The notes under the pieces: generated by a model | The model's database searches: none | Seen by the model: the letters and a program-made list of their open reading frames with translations, nothing else | Told to the model about the DNA's origin: nothing | DNA from: Streptomyces marianii | Lineage (GTDB): Bacteria > Actinomycetota > Actinomycetes > Streptomycetales > Streptomycetaceae | Reading direction: 5' to 3' | Assembly: GCF_005795905.1 (NCBI RefSeq) | Contig: NZ_VAWE01000001.1 | Location: forward strand, 6,871,001-6,935,000 | Length of the DNA stretch: 64,000 bases | Position numbers and translations under genes: made by a program | Shown here: one piece after another, positions 25,816 through 35,902 of the stretch | Layout: every line of letters starts with the position of its first letter | How positions within the stretch are numbered: position 1 is the stretch's first letter

Positions 25816-25831
25816 CTAAGCGACTGCTTAG
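25816..25831. promoter_or_regulatory. TetR operator upstream of the MaoC gene
   Basis: CTAAGC-GACT-GCTTAG, perfect 6-bp arms with a 4-bp spacer, the same type as 24443-24458. Confidence 0.85.
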
Positions 25832-25995
25832 CATGGTCGGGTCGGAGGCGTCTGTCAACGGACGGCCGCGGGGCCGCACCCCTACCGCCGGGGCCTGGCG
25901 CGCCTCTCCGAGGCCGGCCGCGTCGAACCTGGGAACGCACCGGGCAACCCGCACGTGCGCGGCGCTCTCGCCCACTGCGCCCGCGGGACATGCCG

Positions 25996-26709
25996 TCAGC
26001 CGGCTTCGGACGTCCTCTCCCGCGGCACCAGGGCCAAGCTCAACGCGGTCGCCATTACGATCACCGCCGTGACCAGCAGGACCACGGCTGCGCTGAGCCG
26101 GCCGTCGTGCAGCAGCCACGCACCGGCCAGACCGCCGGCGAACATGGCCGCCACCGAGGCGGCCCGCCGGACCCGGTTGCCCGCGCCGGACGTGATGCGG
26201 GCGTCCATCGCGAGCAGGGAACCTCCGATCAGCGCCGTGAACGCCCGGGTCATGACCGTCGTCGGCATGCCCGGCATCCCCACGCGGAGCGCGGAGACGT
26301 TCCGGGTACCCATGGCCAGCGCCACGAGCCCGGTCACCATGTAGTGCCGCCCGCTGAGCGATTCGCCGTTCCGCTCGAGCCCCCAGGCCAACGCGGCGGC
26401 GACCGCCAGCACCACGCCCTCGGCGAGGAGCGCCTCCCGGAACCACCGGTGGCCCCGTACCTGTGACCTCGACTCGAACCGCGCGGAGAGCGCGGCCCCC
26501 ACGGTGAACCCCGCCAGCGAGGCCAGACACGGTGCGGTGGACAGTTCGGCCACTCCGGCCAGCGCGAACGACAGCAGCAGCATGGTGCCCGTCTGGACTG
26601 CTGTGAACACCGGTCCCAGCACGAGGAAGCTGACCGCCTCGACCATCCCCGTCGTCAGCGTGAGAGCCACCATCGCCCACGTCAGGAAGGGCCCGTGTTT
26701 CACCTGCAC
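25996..26709 (-). CDS. DUF1275 (YoaK-type) membrane protein
   Basis: Integral membrane protein of 237 residues with about six helices. Family features: MVEAVSFLVLGPVFTAVQTGTMLLL near the N-terminus, ALAMGTRNVSALRVGMPGMPTTVMTRAFTALIG in the middle (normally N..T..G), and RRAASVAAMFAGGLAGAWLL. Function of DUF1275 is not established. It begins at GTG 26709 with GGAG upstream. Monocistronic between the MaoC gene and the RNA-ligase remnant. Confidence 0.88.
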   Translation of the reverse strand: MQVKHGPFLTWAMVALTLTTGMVEAVSFLVLGPVFTAVQTGTMLLLSFALAGVAELSTAPCLASLAGFTVGAALSARFESRSQVRGHRWFREALLAEGVVLAVAAALAWGLERNGESLSGRHYMVTGLVALAMGTRNVSALRVGMPGMPTTVMTRAFTALIGGSLLAMDARITSGAGNRVRRAASVAAMFAGGLAGAWLLHDGRLSAAVVLLVTAVIVMATALSLALVPRERTSEAG

Positions 26710-26854
26710 CCGCCGAGTCTCCGCCCGCCCCGCTCCGGCCGGGACCCATTGCGCCGACCGTGGGCCCGGACCGCGGCGTACGGTGCGGCGGTCCGGGCGG
26801 ACGTGCTCCCGGGCCGGGGTGCACGGCCCCCGTACGCCACCCGGACGGACAGGG

Positions 26855-26895
26855 GCGCACGGTGGCCCGCACCCCCGTGGCGGGCCACCGTGCGC
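26855..26895 (-). terminator. Terminator downstream of the RNA-ligase remnant
   Basis: Perfect 16-bp arms (26855-26870, 26880-26895) with a 9-nt loop, 8 bp beyond the remnant's stop codon. Confidence 0.8.
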
Positions 26896-26902
26896 AGGAC
26901 GG

Positions 26903-27564
26903 TCACTCGTACTCGGTGCCGCCCTTGCGGGTGAGATAGGCCGGGCTGACGCACTTGGCGATCGCCCTGCCGCCCACCACCGGGCTCCAGCGCTCGGTCA
27001 CGGGCCGGACGACGACCCCCTCGCGCGGATGGAGCTCCGCGCCCGAGACCGTCTCCCGGCCGCTCGCCGGCTCGAGCACCGTGTCCGGTGCGAAACGGTC
27101 CTTCGTACAGGCGCGGCACCAGGGGGAGTTCCGATGTCGACCCACGGCAGCAGATCGGGTGCCGGCTCCACGTCGCCGCTCATCGTGGGCGGGATCGGCG
27201 GCGACCACTTCGTGATGCCGAGCAGTTCCGCGAAGTCGGTGCCCTCGGCGGCGGCGCGCTCCAGGTCCGTGCCGGCGAGGGCCTCGGGCCTGCACACGAT
27301 GCCCTGCGACAGCTCGCCGCGCAGCCGGACCGCCTTCACCCTGTCGGACGTCTTGCCGGCCAGCCGTCCGGTCAGGCCCAGTTCGTCCACCAGCGCTGCC
27401 GGGAGCACCGCCTGCTCGGGGATGTAGACGGCGACGTCGCCGCTGCGGTAGGCGCCCTTGGCGACGACGGACCGGTACAGACCCACCTGGGCGAGCTGCA
27501 GGGCGTCGACGTTCGGATGCTCGTGGACCGTAAGCGGCTCGGCGGTGACGCGCAGCGTCGACAT
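26903..27564 (-). pseudogene. Remnant of a DRB0094-type RNA ligase, core deleted and frameshifted
   Basis: The first ~143 codons read STLRVTAEPLTVHEHPNVDA through GITKWSPPIPPTMSGDVEPAPDLLPWVDI, the N-terminal domain of actinobacterial DRB0094-like RNA ligases. The sequence then jumps to a second frame (LPLVPRLYEGPF) and a third (TVLEPASGRETVSG, EGVVVRPVTERWSPVVGG, KCVSPAYLTRKGGTEYE), which is the family C-terminus. From memory of the family, about 140 residues are missing, including the KxDG-like nucleotidylation lysine region. The product cannot be an active ligase. Junction near 27130, second shift near 27085. Confidence 0.8.
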
Positions 27565-27794
27565 GGTCGGGCTCCTCGGTCGGGTGTCGCATCGGCCCCA
27601 ACTCTCGCCGTACGCAAATCCGATGGGCGAACGAATTCCCGTCTGCTAAAGGCTGTCCGGGAACACCGCGGGCCCCGTCCGGGCGGTCGAGGGGGCGCGC
27701 CCTGCGTCGGGGTCCGGGCCGGCACGCGGCGCACGGCAGGTGACGCGGGGGCGGGGGTCGCCCGTGAACCCGGCCCGCCCCTCGCGCCCTCGCG

Positions 27795-28406
27795 CTACGC
27801 CACCGACGCCAGCTGCCTGCCGGGTGCCTCCTTGGCGGCCCTCAGCGCCTCGTGCGTGAGCACGGGCTGGGGCACCACGATCCCGCAGCGCGAGCACACC
27901 GGGCCGAACCAGGGCTCCTGGTCCAGGTCGTGTCGCCAGACGATCCGGCGTTCCGCGCACACCGGGCAGACCGCCGCGGGAGCCGCCTCCAGCGCGGTGA
28001 TCAGACGGCGCAGCACATCGGCGAGCGGATCCGTCGGGTGCACCCGGGGGTCGTCGCACCGGGCGATGCCGTTGCCGCCCCAGGTACGCCGGTGCCAGTC
28101 GTCGAAGGACCCCGGCCGCCGCAGACCGTCGTGCTTCTCGCGCCTGCGCCGTGCCGCGAAGTCCCGTTCGTACGCGAGCCACACGGCCCGCGCCTCCTCC
28201 AGTTCGTCGAGCGCGGCCACCAGCCGCGCCGGATCGGGATCCCTGTCGTCGGGCTCGATCCCGTGCCTGGAACACAGGTGGTCCCAGGTCGCCCGGTGCC
28301 CGTAGGGGGCGAACCTCTCCAGGCACTTGCGCAGTGAGTAGCGCCTCAGCGCCAGATCGCACCGCGGGTCGCGCACCTGTCTCGCAAGACTCCGGAATCC
28401 GGCCAT
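27795..28406 (-). CDS. Hypothetical protein with C-terminal zinc ribbon
   Basis: Predicted 203-residue soluble protein. The N-terminal two thirds are helical and charged (LRKCLERFAPYGHRATWDHLCSRHG, AALDELEEARAVWLAYERDFAARRRREKHDG). Near the C-terminus CPVC and CSRC, 25 residues apart, form a probable zinc ribbon. GGAGGTGGC about 8 nt before ATG 28406 supports the start. No family recognised. Flanked by the RNA-ligase remnant downstream and a 680-bp gene-poor stretch upstream. Confidence 0.7.
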   Translation of the reverse strand: MAGFRSLARQVRDPRCDLALRRYSLRKCLERFAPYGHRATWDHLCSRHGIEPDDRDPDPARLVAALDELEEARAVWLAYERDFAARRRREKHDGLRRPGSFDDWHRRTWGGNGIARCDDPRVHPTDPLADVLRRLITALEAAPAAVCPVCAERRIVWRHDLDQEPWFGPVCSRCGIVVPQPVLTHEALRAAKEAPGRQLASVA

Positions 28407-29084
28407 CGCACTGCCACCTCCGTCGCTCGAACAGCGTCGCTGGTACTTCCGCGTCAAGGAATGGACGTACGAGTACCCCGTCCGGCTCCATCGAACATCC
28501 GTACAGCGAGATATGCGTGGCGATTCGGAAAGACCGGCGTACCGGCGCAGCGAACCGGCCGCGGTGGCCCGGGGGAGACTGATGACCACGTCGCAGCGGC
28601 CGGCGGGCGGTGCCGGGAGGTGCCGGATCCCTCCCGTGGCCGGGTGTTCGCGATGGACGGCGTCGGGCGGCGCGCGCCTCGACCGGCCCCGCCTCCGCCG
28701 CGCCTCGGAGGGAGCGGGGCCCGGGTTGGTGGCCGTACGGGGTCCACCCGGGCCAGGGTGCGCCCGTGCGTGCCCGCCGGCCGGGCGGGGGCCCGAGCGT
28801 GAACGTCCGCACCCGTTCGCCCGGTTCACGGGGCTCGTGGGCGCAGAACGCTCCGCGTCCGACGGCGGTTCCGGCGCTCACGCGGGCACGGCCCGGGGCG
28901 TCCCGCGCGAAGGTGCCCGGAAGCCGTGGGCCTTGACGGGGTTTGGCCGATTAACGGCCCACAAGCGGAGACTTGCGCACGAGTCCGCGATACCGCGATC
29001 CCGCGAGTCCGCGATCCCGCGATCCTGTGGTGCCGGAGGGCCCGCGGGCACCACGCCAACCCCTCCGCAGCGGGGGGCGACCCC
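28407..29084. other. Gene-poor stretch of about 680 bp
   Basis: Very GC-rich, with overlapping open frames in several phases and none showing a ribosome site, domain or plausible composition. It contains two 24-bp tandem units (28981-29004 and 29005-29028, starting GAGTCCGCGAT) made of smaller CCGCGAT repeats. No gene called. Confidence 0.6.
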
Positions 29085-30335
29085 TCACCGGTACAGCAGA
29101 TACCCCCGTCGCACCGCGCGGAACGCGGCCAGGTCCTGCTGCCACGCCCCGACGACCTCGTCCGTCCCGGCGCCCGCGTCGACCATCGTGCGCACCAGCG
29201 CGGAACCGGTGAGCTTGTCGATCCAGTTGTCGGGCCGCCAGGCGAAGCCGCTCCAGCCGCGCTTCGCCGTCACCAGCAGCCCGATGCCGGTGCGGACCGG
29301 GTCGAACGCCTCGCGGTCGTGCACATGGAGCTGCACCCCGCCCACCGTCTTGCCCTGGAACTTGGAGAAGGTCGGTGCGAAGTAGGCCTCGCGGAAGCGC
29401 ACCCCGGGCAGGCCCAGCGCGTTGGCCGCCGCCGCCCACGCCCGGTCGATGCCCTCCGCGCCGAGCAGTTCGAACGGGCGGGTGGTCCCTCGCCCCTCCG
29501 ACAGGTTGGTGCCCTCGAAGAGGCAGGTGCCGGAGTAGACGAGCGCGGTCTCCGGCGTCGGCATGTTGGGGCTCGGCGGCACCCAGGGCAGCTCCGTGGC
29601 GTCGAAGAAGTCCTCCCGCCGCCAGCCCGACATCCGCACCACGTCCAGCTCCGCCGGCGCGGTCAGGAACTCGCCGTTGAACAGCCGGGCCAGTTCGGCG
29701 ACGGTCATCCCGTGCGCCTGGGCGATCGGCTCACGGCCGACGAAGGTGGCGAAAGCCTTGTCCAGGACCGGTCCGAGGGCCGCGCGCCCCGTCACCGGAT
29801 TGGGCCGGTCCAGCACGACGAACCGCTTCCCGGCCAGGACCGCCGCCACCATGCAGTCGTACAGCGTCCAGATGTAGGTGTAGAAGCGGGCCCCGGCGTC
29901 CTGGATGTCGAACACGACCGTGTCCACGCCGGACGCGATGAAGATGTCGGCGAGCGGCTGCCCGCTCTTCAGGTACGTGTCGTAGACCGGGAGTCCGGTC
30001 GCGGGGTCGTCGTAGCGGCCCTCGGAGCCGCCGGCCTGGGCGGTGCCGCGGAATCCGTGCTCCGGTCCGAAGACGGCGACCAGGTCCACCCGTTCGTCCG
30101 CGTGCATCACGTCGACGACATGACGGGTGTCGCGGGTGACGCCGGTGGGATTGGTGACGACACCGACCCGCTCGCCGGACAGCAGGCGGTAGCCGTCGGC
30201 AGCGAGCCGTTCGAAGCCGGTGCGCACCCGGCTCCGCCCGCCGTGCGCCGTCGCGGTCGCGGCGGCGGAGGCGGTCGCGGCCAGGGCTCCGGCGGCGCCT
30301 CCCGCGGCCAGCAGACCCCTTCTGGACAGGCTCAT
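29085..30335 (-). CDS. DUF1343 / NamZ-like exo-beta-N-acetylmuramidase, Tat-exported
   Basis: Protein of 416 residues. The N-terminus MSLSRRGLLAAGGAAGALAATAS is a twin-arginine signal. The body follows DUF1343: RVGVVTNPTGVT, VDLVAVFGPEHGFRGTAQAG, VDTVVFDIQDAGARFYTYIWTL, FVVLDRPNPVTG, LPWVPPSPNMPTPETALVYSGTCLFEGTNLSEGRGTTRPFE. In Bacillus and Tannerella, NamZ trims MurNAc from peptidoglycan fragments, so cell-wall recycling is a fair inference. GGAGGTAGTGGG precedes ATG 30335. Divergent from the SDR gene. Confidence 0.9.
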   Translation of the reverse strand: MSLSRRGLLAAGGAAGALAATASAAATATAHGGRSRVRTGFERLAADGYRLLSGERVGVVTNPTGVTRDTRHVVDVMHADERVDLVAVFGPEHGFRGTAQAGGSEGRYDDPATGLPVYDTYLKSGQPLADIFIASGVDTVVFDIQDAGARFYTYIWTLYDCMVAAVLAGKRFVVLDRPNPVTGRAALGPVLDKAFATFVGREPIAQAHGMTVAELARLFNGEFLTAPAELDVVRMSGWRREDFFDATELPWVPPSPNMPTPETALVYSGTCLFEGTNLSEGRGTTRPFELLGAEGIDRAWAAAANALGLPGVRFREAYFAPTFSKFQGKTVGGVQLHVHDREAFDPVRTGIGLLVTAKRGWSGFAWRPDNWIDKLTGSALVRTMVDAGAGTDEVVGAWQQDLAAFRAVRRGYLLYR

Positions 30336-30446
30336 CCCACTACCTCCGTGATAGCTACAACTGTCATGGTCATGAACGCTAGCGCGGGCCCGTGTCGTGG
30401 GGAACGCTCCCGGCGCGACGTCCGCCACGGCCCTCTTCCGCGTGCA

Positions 30447-30466
30447 CATACCGACTGGTTAGTCTG
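30447..30466. promoter_or_regulatory. TetR operator upstream of the SDR operon
   Basis: CATACCGACTGGTTAGTCTG, 36 bp before the SDR start. It matches the reverse complement of the site at 35944-35963 upstream of the phosphotransferase gene (CATACCGACTGGTCGGTC). Confidence 0.85.
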
Positions 30467-30502
30467 CCGTTCTGAGTGAGCCGCGACGGAGAGGCAGGTC
30501 CG

Positions 30503-31267
30503 ATGAGTACGGTGCAGGGCGCGAACGTGGTGGTCACCGGCGCGGGCGGCGGCATCGGCGCCGCGCTCGCCCGCCGATTCGCGGCGGAGGGGGCACGCGT
30601 CGTCGTCAACGACATCGACCCCGGCAGGACCAAGGCCGTCGCGGACGGGATCGGCGCCCTCGCCGTCCCCGGCGACGCCTCCACCGTCGTCGACGAGGCC
30701 AGGGAAGCGCTCGGCGGCACCGTCGACGTCTACTGCGCCAACGCCGGACTCGCCTCGCCCGGCGACGCCCTCGCCGACGAGGACGTCTGGGCCTCCGCCT
30801 GGGACGTGAACGTGATGGCGCACGTCCGCGCCGTGCGCACGCTGCTTCCCGGCTGGCTGGAGCGTGGCAGCGGCCGGTTCGTCTCCACCGTGTCCGCCGC
30901 CGGACTTCTCACGATGATCGGCGCGGCCCCGTACAGCGTCACCAAGCACGGCGCGCTCGCCTTCGCCGAGTGGCTGTCGCTGACGTACCGTCACCGCGGC
31001 CTGAAGGTCCACGCGATATGCCCGCAGGGCGTCCGCACGGACATGCTGACCGCGGCGGGTTCGGCGGGCGAACTCGTCCTCGCCCCCGGCGCCATCGATC
31101 CCGAGGACGTCGCCGACGCCCTGTTCGAGGGCATCGAGACGGACCGCTTCCTCATCCTGCCGCACCCCGAGGTCGCCGGTTACCATCAGGCCCGCGCCGG
31201 CGACCCCGAGCGCTGGCTGGGCAGCATGAACCACATCCAGCAGAAGTGGGAGGGCACGGCCCGATGA
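30503..31267 (+). CDS. Short-chain dehydrogenase/reductase (LvaD-like role proposed)
   Basis: Classical SDR, 254 residues. Cofactor motif TGAGGGIG (about 11-18), NAG-type segment CANAGLA, catalytic Ser in VSTVSAAG and YSVTK (Tyr/Lys near 143-147). GGAGAGG precedes ATG 30503. The stop overlaps the start of the acyl-CoA synthetase (ATGA). In the Pseudomonas levulinate pathway an SDR reduces the 4-keto group of levulinyl-CoA to 4-hydroxyvaleryl-CoA. The same job is proposed here from context only. Confidence 0.92.
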   Translation: MSTVQGANVVVTGAGGGIGAALARRFAAEGARVVVNDIDPGRTKAVADGIGALAVPGDASTVVDEAREALGGTVDVYCANAGLASPGDALADEDVWASAWDVNVMAHVRAVRTLLPGWLERGSGRFVSTVSAAGLLTMIGAAPYSVTKHGALAFAEWLSLTYRHRGLKVHAICPQGVRTDMLTAAGSAGELVLAPGAIDPEDVADALFEGIETDRFLILPHPEVAGYHQARAGDPERWLGSMNHIQQKWEGTAR

Positions 31268-32919
31268 CCGCCTCCCCCTACGCGGCCCGGCCCTGGCTCT
31301 CCCAGCTGACCGACGCCCAGCGCGCCCCCGTGCACCCGCCCACGAGCGTCGTGCACTCCTTCCGCGCCGCGGTCGGACGCGCCCCGGACCGCACGGCCCT
31401 CGCCTACTTCGACGGGCGCCTCAGCTACCGCGAGACCGACGCGCTCTCCGACTCCGTCGCCGGCCGTCTCGCCGCCCGGGGAGTGGCCCCCGGCGACCGG
31501 GTGGCCGTGATGCTGCAGAACACCCCCCAGTTCGTCCTCGCCCTGCTCGGCGCGTGGAAGGCCGGGGCGACCGTCGTCCCGCTGAACCCCATGTACAAGT
31601 CGGCCGAGGTCGCCCATGCCCTGGAGGACTCGGGCGCGACGGTGCTGATCTGCTCCGACCGCGCCTGGGAGACGCATCTGCGCGACACCGCCGCGGCCAG
31701 CCCCGTCCGGTTCGCCGTCACCGCCTGCGAGCTGGACCTCCAGACGCGCGACGACGACCGCGTCCTCGGCTTCGAGCGGCTGCCTGCGCCCCACGACACC
31801 GACGACCTCGTCACCGTCGCCCGCGCCGGGCTCGCCGCGCCCGAGGGCCGGGACCCGGCCGCCACCGACGTGGCCCTCATCAGCTACACCTCCGGCACCA
31901 GCGGCCGGCCGAAGGGCGCCATGAACCTGCACGGCGGCATCACCTTCAACGCCGAGCGCCAGCGCAACGGCCACCCCGTCCCCGAAGGCGCCTGCTACTT
32001 CGCCCTGGCACCGCTCTTCCACATCACGGGCATGGTGTGCGAACTCGCGGCCTGCGTGGCCAACGCGGGCACCCTCGCGCTCGCGTACCGCTTCGACGCG
32101 GGCGTCGTCCTCGACGCCTTCCTCGAACACCGGCCCGCCTACACCGTCGGCCCCTCCACCGCCTTCATGGCGCTGGCCGCCCATCCCGGCGCCGGCCCCG
32201 ACCACTTCGCGTCCTTCGCCGTCGTCTCCTCCGGGGGCGCGCCCGTGCCGCCCGCCCTGGTGGAGAAGTTCCGCGCGGGCTTCGGGCCCTACATCCGCAA
32301 CGGCTACGGGCTCACCGAGTGCACTGCGCCCTGCGCCTCGGTGCCTCCCGAGAAGGAGGCCCCGGTCGACCCCGCCTCCGGCACTCTCTCCGTCGGCGTC
32401 CCCGGGCCGGACACCGTCGTACGGATCCTCGACGACAACGGCGACGAGGTCCCGTTCGGTGAGCACGGCGAGATCGCCGTCCGCGGACCGCAGGTCGTGC
32501 CCGGCTACTGGCGGCTGCCCGAGGCCACCGCGGCCGGCTTCCCCGACGGCGAGCTGCGCACCGGGGACATCGGCTTCATGGACGCCGACGGCTGGCTCTA
32601 CGTGGTCGACCGAAAGAAGGACATGATCAACGCCTCGGGCTTCAAGGTCTGGCCGCGCGAGGTCGAGGACGTCCTCCACACCCACCCGGCCGTCCGGGAG
32701 GCGGCCGTCGTCGGCGTGCCGCACGCCTACCGGGGCGAGACCGTCAAGGCGTACGTCAGCCTCCTGCCCGGTACGGCCGTCGGCCCCGACGAACTCGCCG
32801 GATACTGCGCCGACCGCCTCGCCGCGTACAAGTACCCGCGGCAGGTGGAGATCCTGGACGAGCTCCCGAAGACGACTAGTGGGAAGATCCTCAGGCGGGA
32901 ACTGCGTTCCCGCACCTGA
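31264..32919 (+). CDS. AMP-forming acyl-CoA synthetase
   Basis: ANL superfamily acyl-CoA ligase, 551 residues. P-loop YTSGTSGRPKG (near residue 207), YGLTE (near 347), GELRTGDIGFMDADGWLYVVDRKKDMI (A8 hinge), and TTSGKILRREL with the catalytic Lys near the C-terminus. It activates a carboxylic acid to its CoA ester; chain length is not readable. Coupled by ATGA to the SDR gene and followed by the TetR gene on the same strand, so it probably feeds the kinase and dehydrogenase encoded by the converging operon. Confidence 0.94.
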   Translation: MTASPYAARPWLSQLTDAQRAPVHPPTSVVHSFRAAVGRAPDRTALAYFDGRLSYRETDALSDSVAGRLAARGVAPGDRVAVMLQNTPQFVLALLGAWKAGATVVPLNPMYKSAEVAHALEDSGATVLICSDRAWETHLRDTAAASPVRFAVTACELDLQTRDDDRVLGFERLPAPHDTDDLVTVARAGLAAPEGRDPAATDVALISYTSGTSGRPKGAMNLHGGITFNAERQRNGHPVPEGACYFALAPLFHITGMVCELAACVANAGTLALAYRFDAGVVLDAFLEHRPAYTVGPSTAFMALAAHPGAGPDHFASFAVVSSGGAPVPPALVEKFRAGFGPYIRNGYGLTECTAPCASVPPEKEAPVDPASGTLSVGVPGPDTVVRILDDNGDEVPFGEHGEIAVRGPQVVPGYWRLPEATAAGFPDGELRTGDIGFMDADGWLYVVDRKKDMINASGFKVWPREVEDVLHTHPAVREAAVVGVPHAYRGETVKAYVSLLPGTAVGPDELAGYCADRLAAYKYPRQVEILDELPKTTSGKILRRELRSRT

Positions 32920-32989
32920 GACAGCGCCGCGCCCCGGCCACGAGGGGACTTCGGCGCACGGCGACCGAGCGGAAAGGCGGGTGGCGGCA

Positions 32990-33583
32990 ATGGCCAGGAC
33001 GACGGACGGGAACGGCACCCCCGTCCCCCAGAGGCTGCTGGCCGCCGCCACCCGGCTCTTCGCCGAGCAGGGCTACGACCGCACGTCCGTCCAGGAGATC
33101 GTCGAGGCGGCGGGCGTCACCAAGGGCGCCCTCTACCACTACTTCGGGTCCAAGGAGGACCTGCTCCAGGAGGTCTACTCCCGGGTCCTGAGACTCCAGC
33201 AGGAGCGCCTGGACGCCTTCGCGGAGGCGGACGCCCCCGTCGACGAACGGCTGAGGTCGGCGGCCGCCGACGTGGTCGTCACCACCATCGAGAACCTCGA
33301 CGACGCCTCGATCTTCTTCCGTTCGATGCACCATCTCAGCCCGGAGAAGAACAAGCAGGTCCGCGCCGAGCGCCGCCGCTACCACGAGCGGTTCCGCGCA
33401 CTCATCGAGGAGGGGCAGGAGAGCGGGGTGTTCTCCGACGCGACCCCCGCCGACCTGGTGGTGGACTACCACTTCGGCTCCGTGCACCATCTGTCCACCT
33501 GGTACCGCCCCGACGGCCCGCTCAGCCCGCAGCAGGTCGCCGACCACCTCGCCGACCTGCTGCTCAGGGCACTGCGTCCCTGA
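32990..33583 (+). CDS. TetR regulator of the acyl-CoA cluster
   Basis: TetR-type regulator, 197 residues. Helix-turn-helix TSVQEIVEAAGVTKGALYHYFGSKEDLL. The C-terminal half (FFRSMHHLSPEKNKQVRAERRRYHERFRALIEEG) resembles the TetR_C_17/KstR2-like ligand domain, often acyl-CoA responsive. GGAAAGG precedes ATG 32990, 70 bp after the synthetase. The matched palindromes at both outer ends of the cluster are the inferred binding sites. Confidence 0.92.
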   Translation: MARTTDGNGTPVPQRLLAAATRLFAEQGYDRTSVQEIVEAAGVTKGALYHYFGSKEDLLQEVYSRVLRLQQERLDAFAEADAPVDERLRSAAADVVVTTIENLDDASIFFRSMHHLSPEKNKQVRAERRRYHERFRALIEEGQESGVFSDATPADLVVDYHFGSVHHLSTWYRPDGPLSPQQVADHLADLLLRALRP

Positions 33584-33600
33584 CACCCCGCGGGTGCGGT

Positions 33601-33646
33601 CGGCGTGGGGCGCCGGAGGGCTCAGGCCCTCCGGCGCCCCACGCCG
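33601..33646. terminator. Bidirectional terminator between the two converging operons
   Basis: Perfect 21-bp stem (33601-33621 with 33626-33646) and a 4-nt loop, 17 bp after the TetR stop and 12 bp before the stop of the opposing dehydrogenase. Confidence 0.92.
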
Positions 33647-33658
33647 GAGGCGCGTCCG

Positions 33659-34873
<1,215 letters not shown>

Positions 34874-34879
34874 GGGTGA

Positions 34880-35902
34880 TCAGCCTTCCTGAAGGGTGGT
34901 GAGGCCGTGGTCGATGAACAAGGGGACGAGTTCGCCGATCCGGTCGAAGCCGGCGCCGACGGTCTGGCCGAGTGTGTAGCGGTAGTGGATGCCCTCCAGG
35001 ATCACGGCGAGCTTGAACCAGGCGAACGCCGTGTACCAGGAGACGGCGGAGGTGTCCCGGCCGGAACGGGCCGTGTAGCGCTCGACCAGCTCCTCGGCGT
35101 CCGGGTGGCCGGCCGCCCCGGCCGTGGTGCTGACGGGGGAGTCCGGCAGCTCCAGCTTCCGGCTGTACATCACCAGCAGCCCGAGGTCGGTGAGCGGGTC
35201 GCCGAGCGTGGACATCTCCCAGTCGAGGACGGCCTTGATCCGGTCGTCCTCGCCCACCAGCACGTTGTCGAGGCGGTAGTCGCCGTGGACGACGGTGGGC
35301 GCGGGGGAGCGCGGCAGGGTGCGGCCGAGGGCTGCGTGCAGTTCGTCGATGCCCGCGAGGTCGCGGCCCCGGGAGGCGGCGAGCTGCTTGCCCCAGCGGC
35401 GCAGCTGACGGTCGAGGAAGCCCTCCGGGCGGCCGAAGTCGCCCAGCCCCACGGCCTCCGGGTCCACGGCGTGCAGATCGACGAGGGTGTCGACGAGACC
35501 GAGGACGGCCTCGCGGGTCCGCTCGGGGCCGAGTGGCGCCAGCTGCTCCGCCGTGCGGTACGGAGTGCCCTCGACGAACTCCATGACGTAGAAGGGCGCG
35601 CCGAGCACGTCCTCGTCCTCGCACAGCAGCAGCGGCTCAGGCACCGGGACGGCCGTCGGGTGCAGCGCGCTGATGACCCGGTGCTCGCGCTTCATGTCGT
35701 GAGCGGTGGCGAGCACATGGCCGAGGGGCGGGCGCCGGACGATCCACCGGCCGGCGCCGTCCGTGACGGCGTAGGTGAGGTTCGAACGGCCGCCCTGGAT
35801 CAGCCGGGCCTCGAGCGGTCCGCTCACCAGGCCCGGCCGCGCGCGGTCGAGATGGACCCGCAGCCGGTCGGGGTCGAGGCCCGGGGGGTGGACTGAGCTC
35901 AT
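34880..35902 (-). CDS. APH-like phosphotransferase (LvaA / ACAD10-11 kinase domain type)
   Basis: Protein kinase-like fold phosphotransferase, 340 residues. SNLTYAVTDGAGRWIVRRPP is the N-lobe with the ATP-binding strand. VVHGDYRLDNVLV is the catalytic loop (HGDxxxxN) and VLDWEMSTLGDPLTDLGLL the metal-binding Asp segment. This is the family fused to the dehydrogenase domain in eukaryotic ACAD10/11 and separate in bacteria, where LvaA phosphorylates the 4-hydroxyl of acyl-CoA. GGAGGTACC precedes ATG 35902. First gene of the two-gene operon, with the operator 42 bp upstream. Confidence 0.92.
   Translation of the reverse strand: MSSVHPPGLDPDRLRVHLDRARPGLVSGPLEARLIQGGRSNLTYAVTDGAGRWIVRRPPLGHVLATAHDMKREHRVISALHPTAVPVPEPLLLCEDEDVLGAPFYVMEFVEGTPYRTAEQLAPLGPERTREAVLGLVDTLVDLHAVDPEAVGLGDFGRPEGFLDRQLRRWGKQLAASRGRDLAGIDELHAALGRTLPRSPAPTVVHGDYRLDNVLVGEDDRIKAVLDWEMSTLGDPLTDLGLLVMYSRKLELPDSPVSTTAGAAGHPDAEELVERYTARSGRDTSAVSWYTAFAWFKLAVILEGIHYRYTLGQTVGAGFDRIGELVPLFIDHGLTTLQEG

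Noticed and set aside
28513..29385. Open plus-strand frames upstream of and opposite the DUF1343 gene
   Set aside because: They overlap DUF1343, are built partly of CCGCGAT repeats and show no domain.
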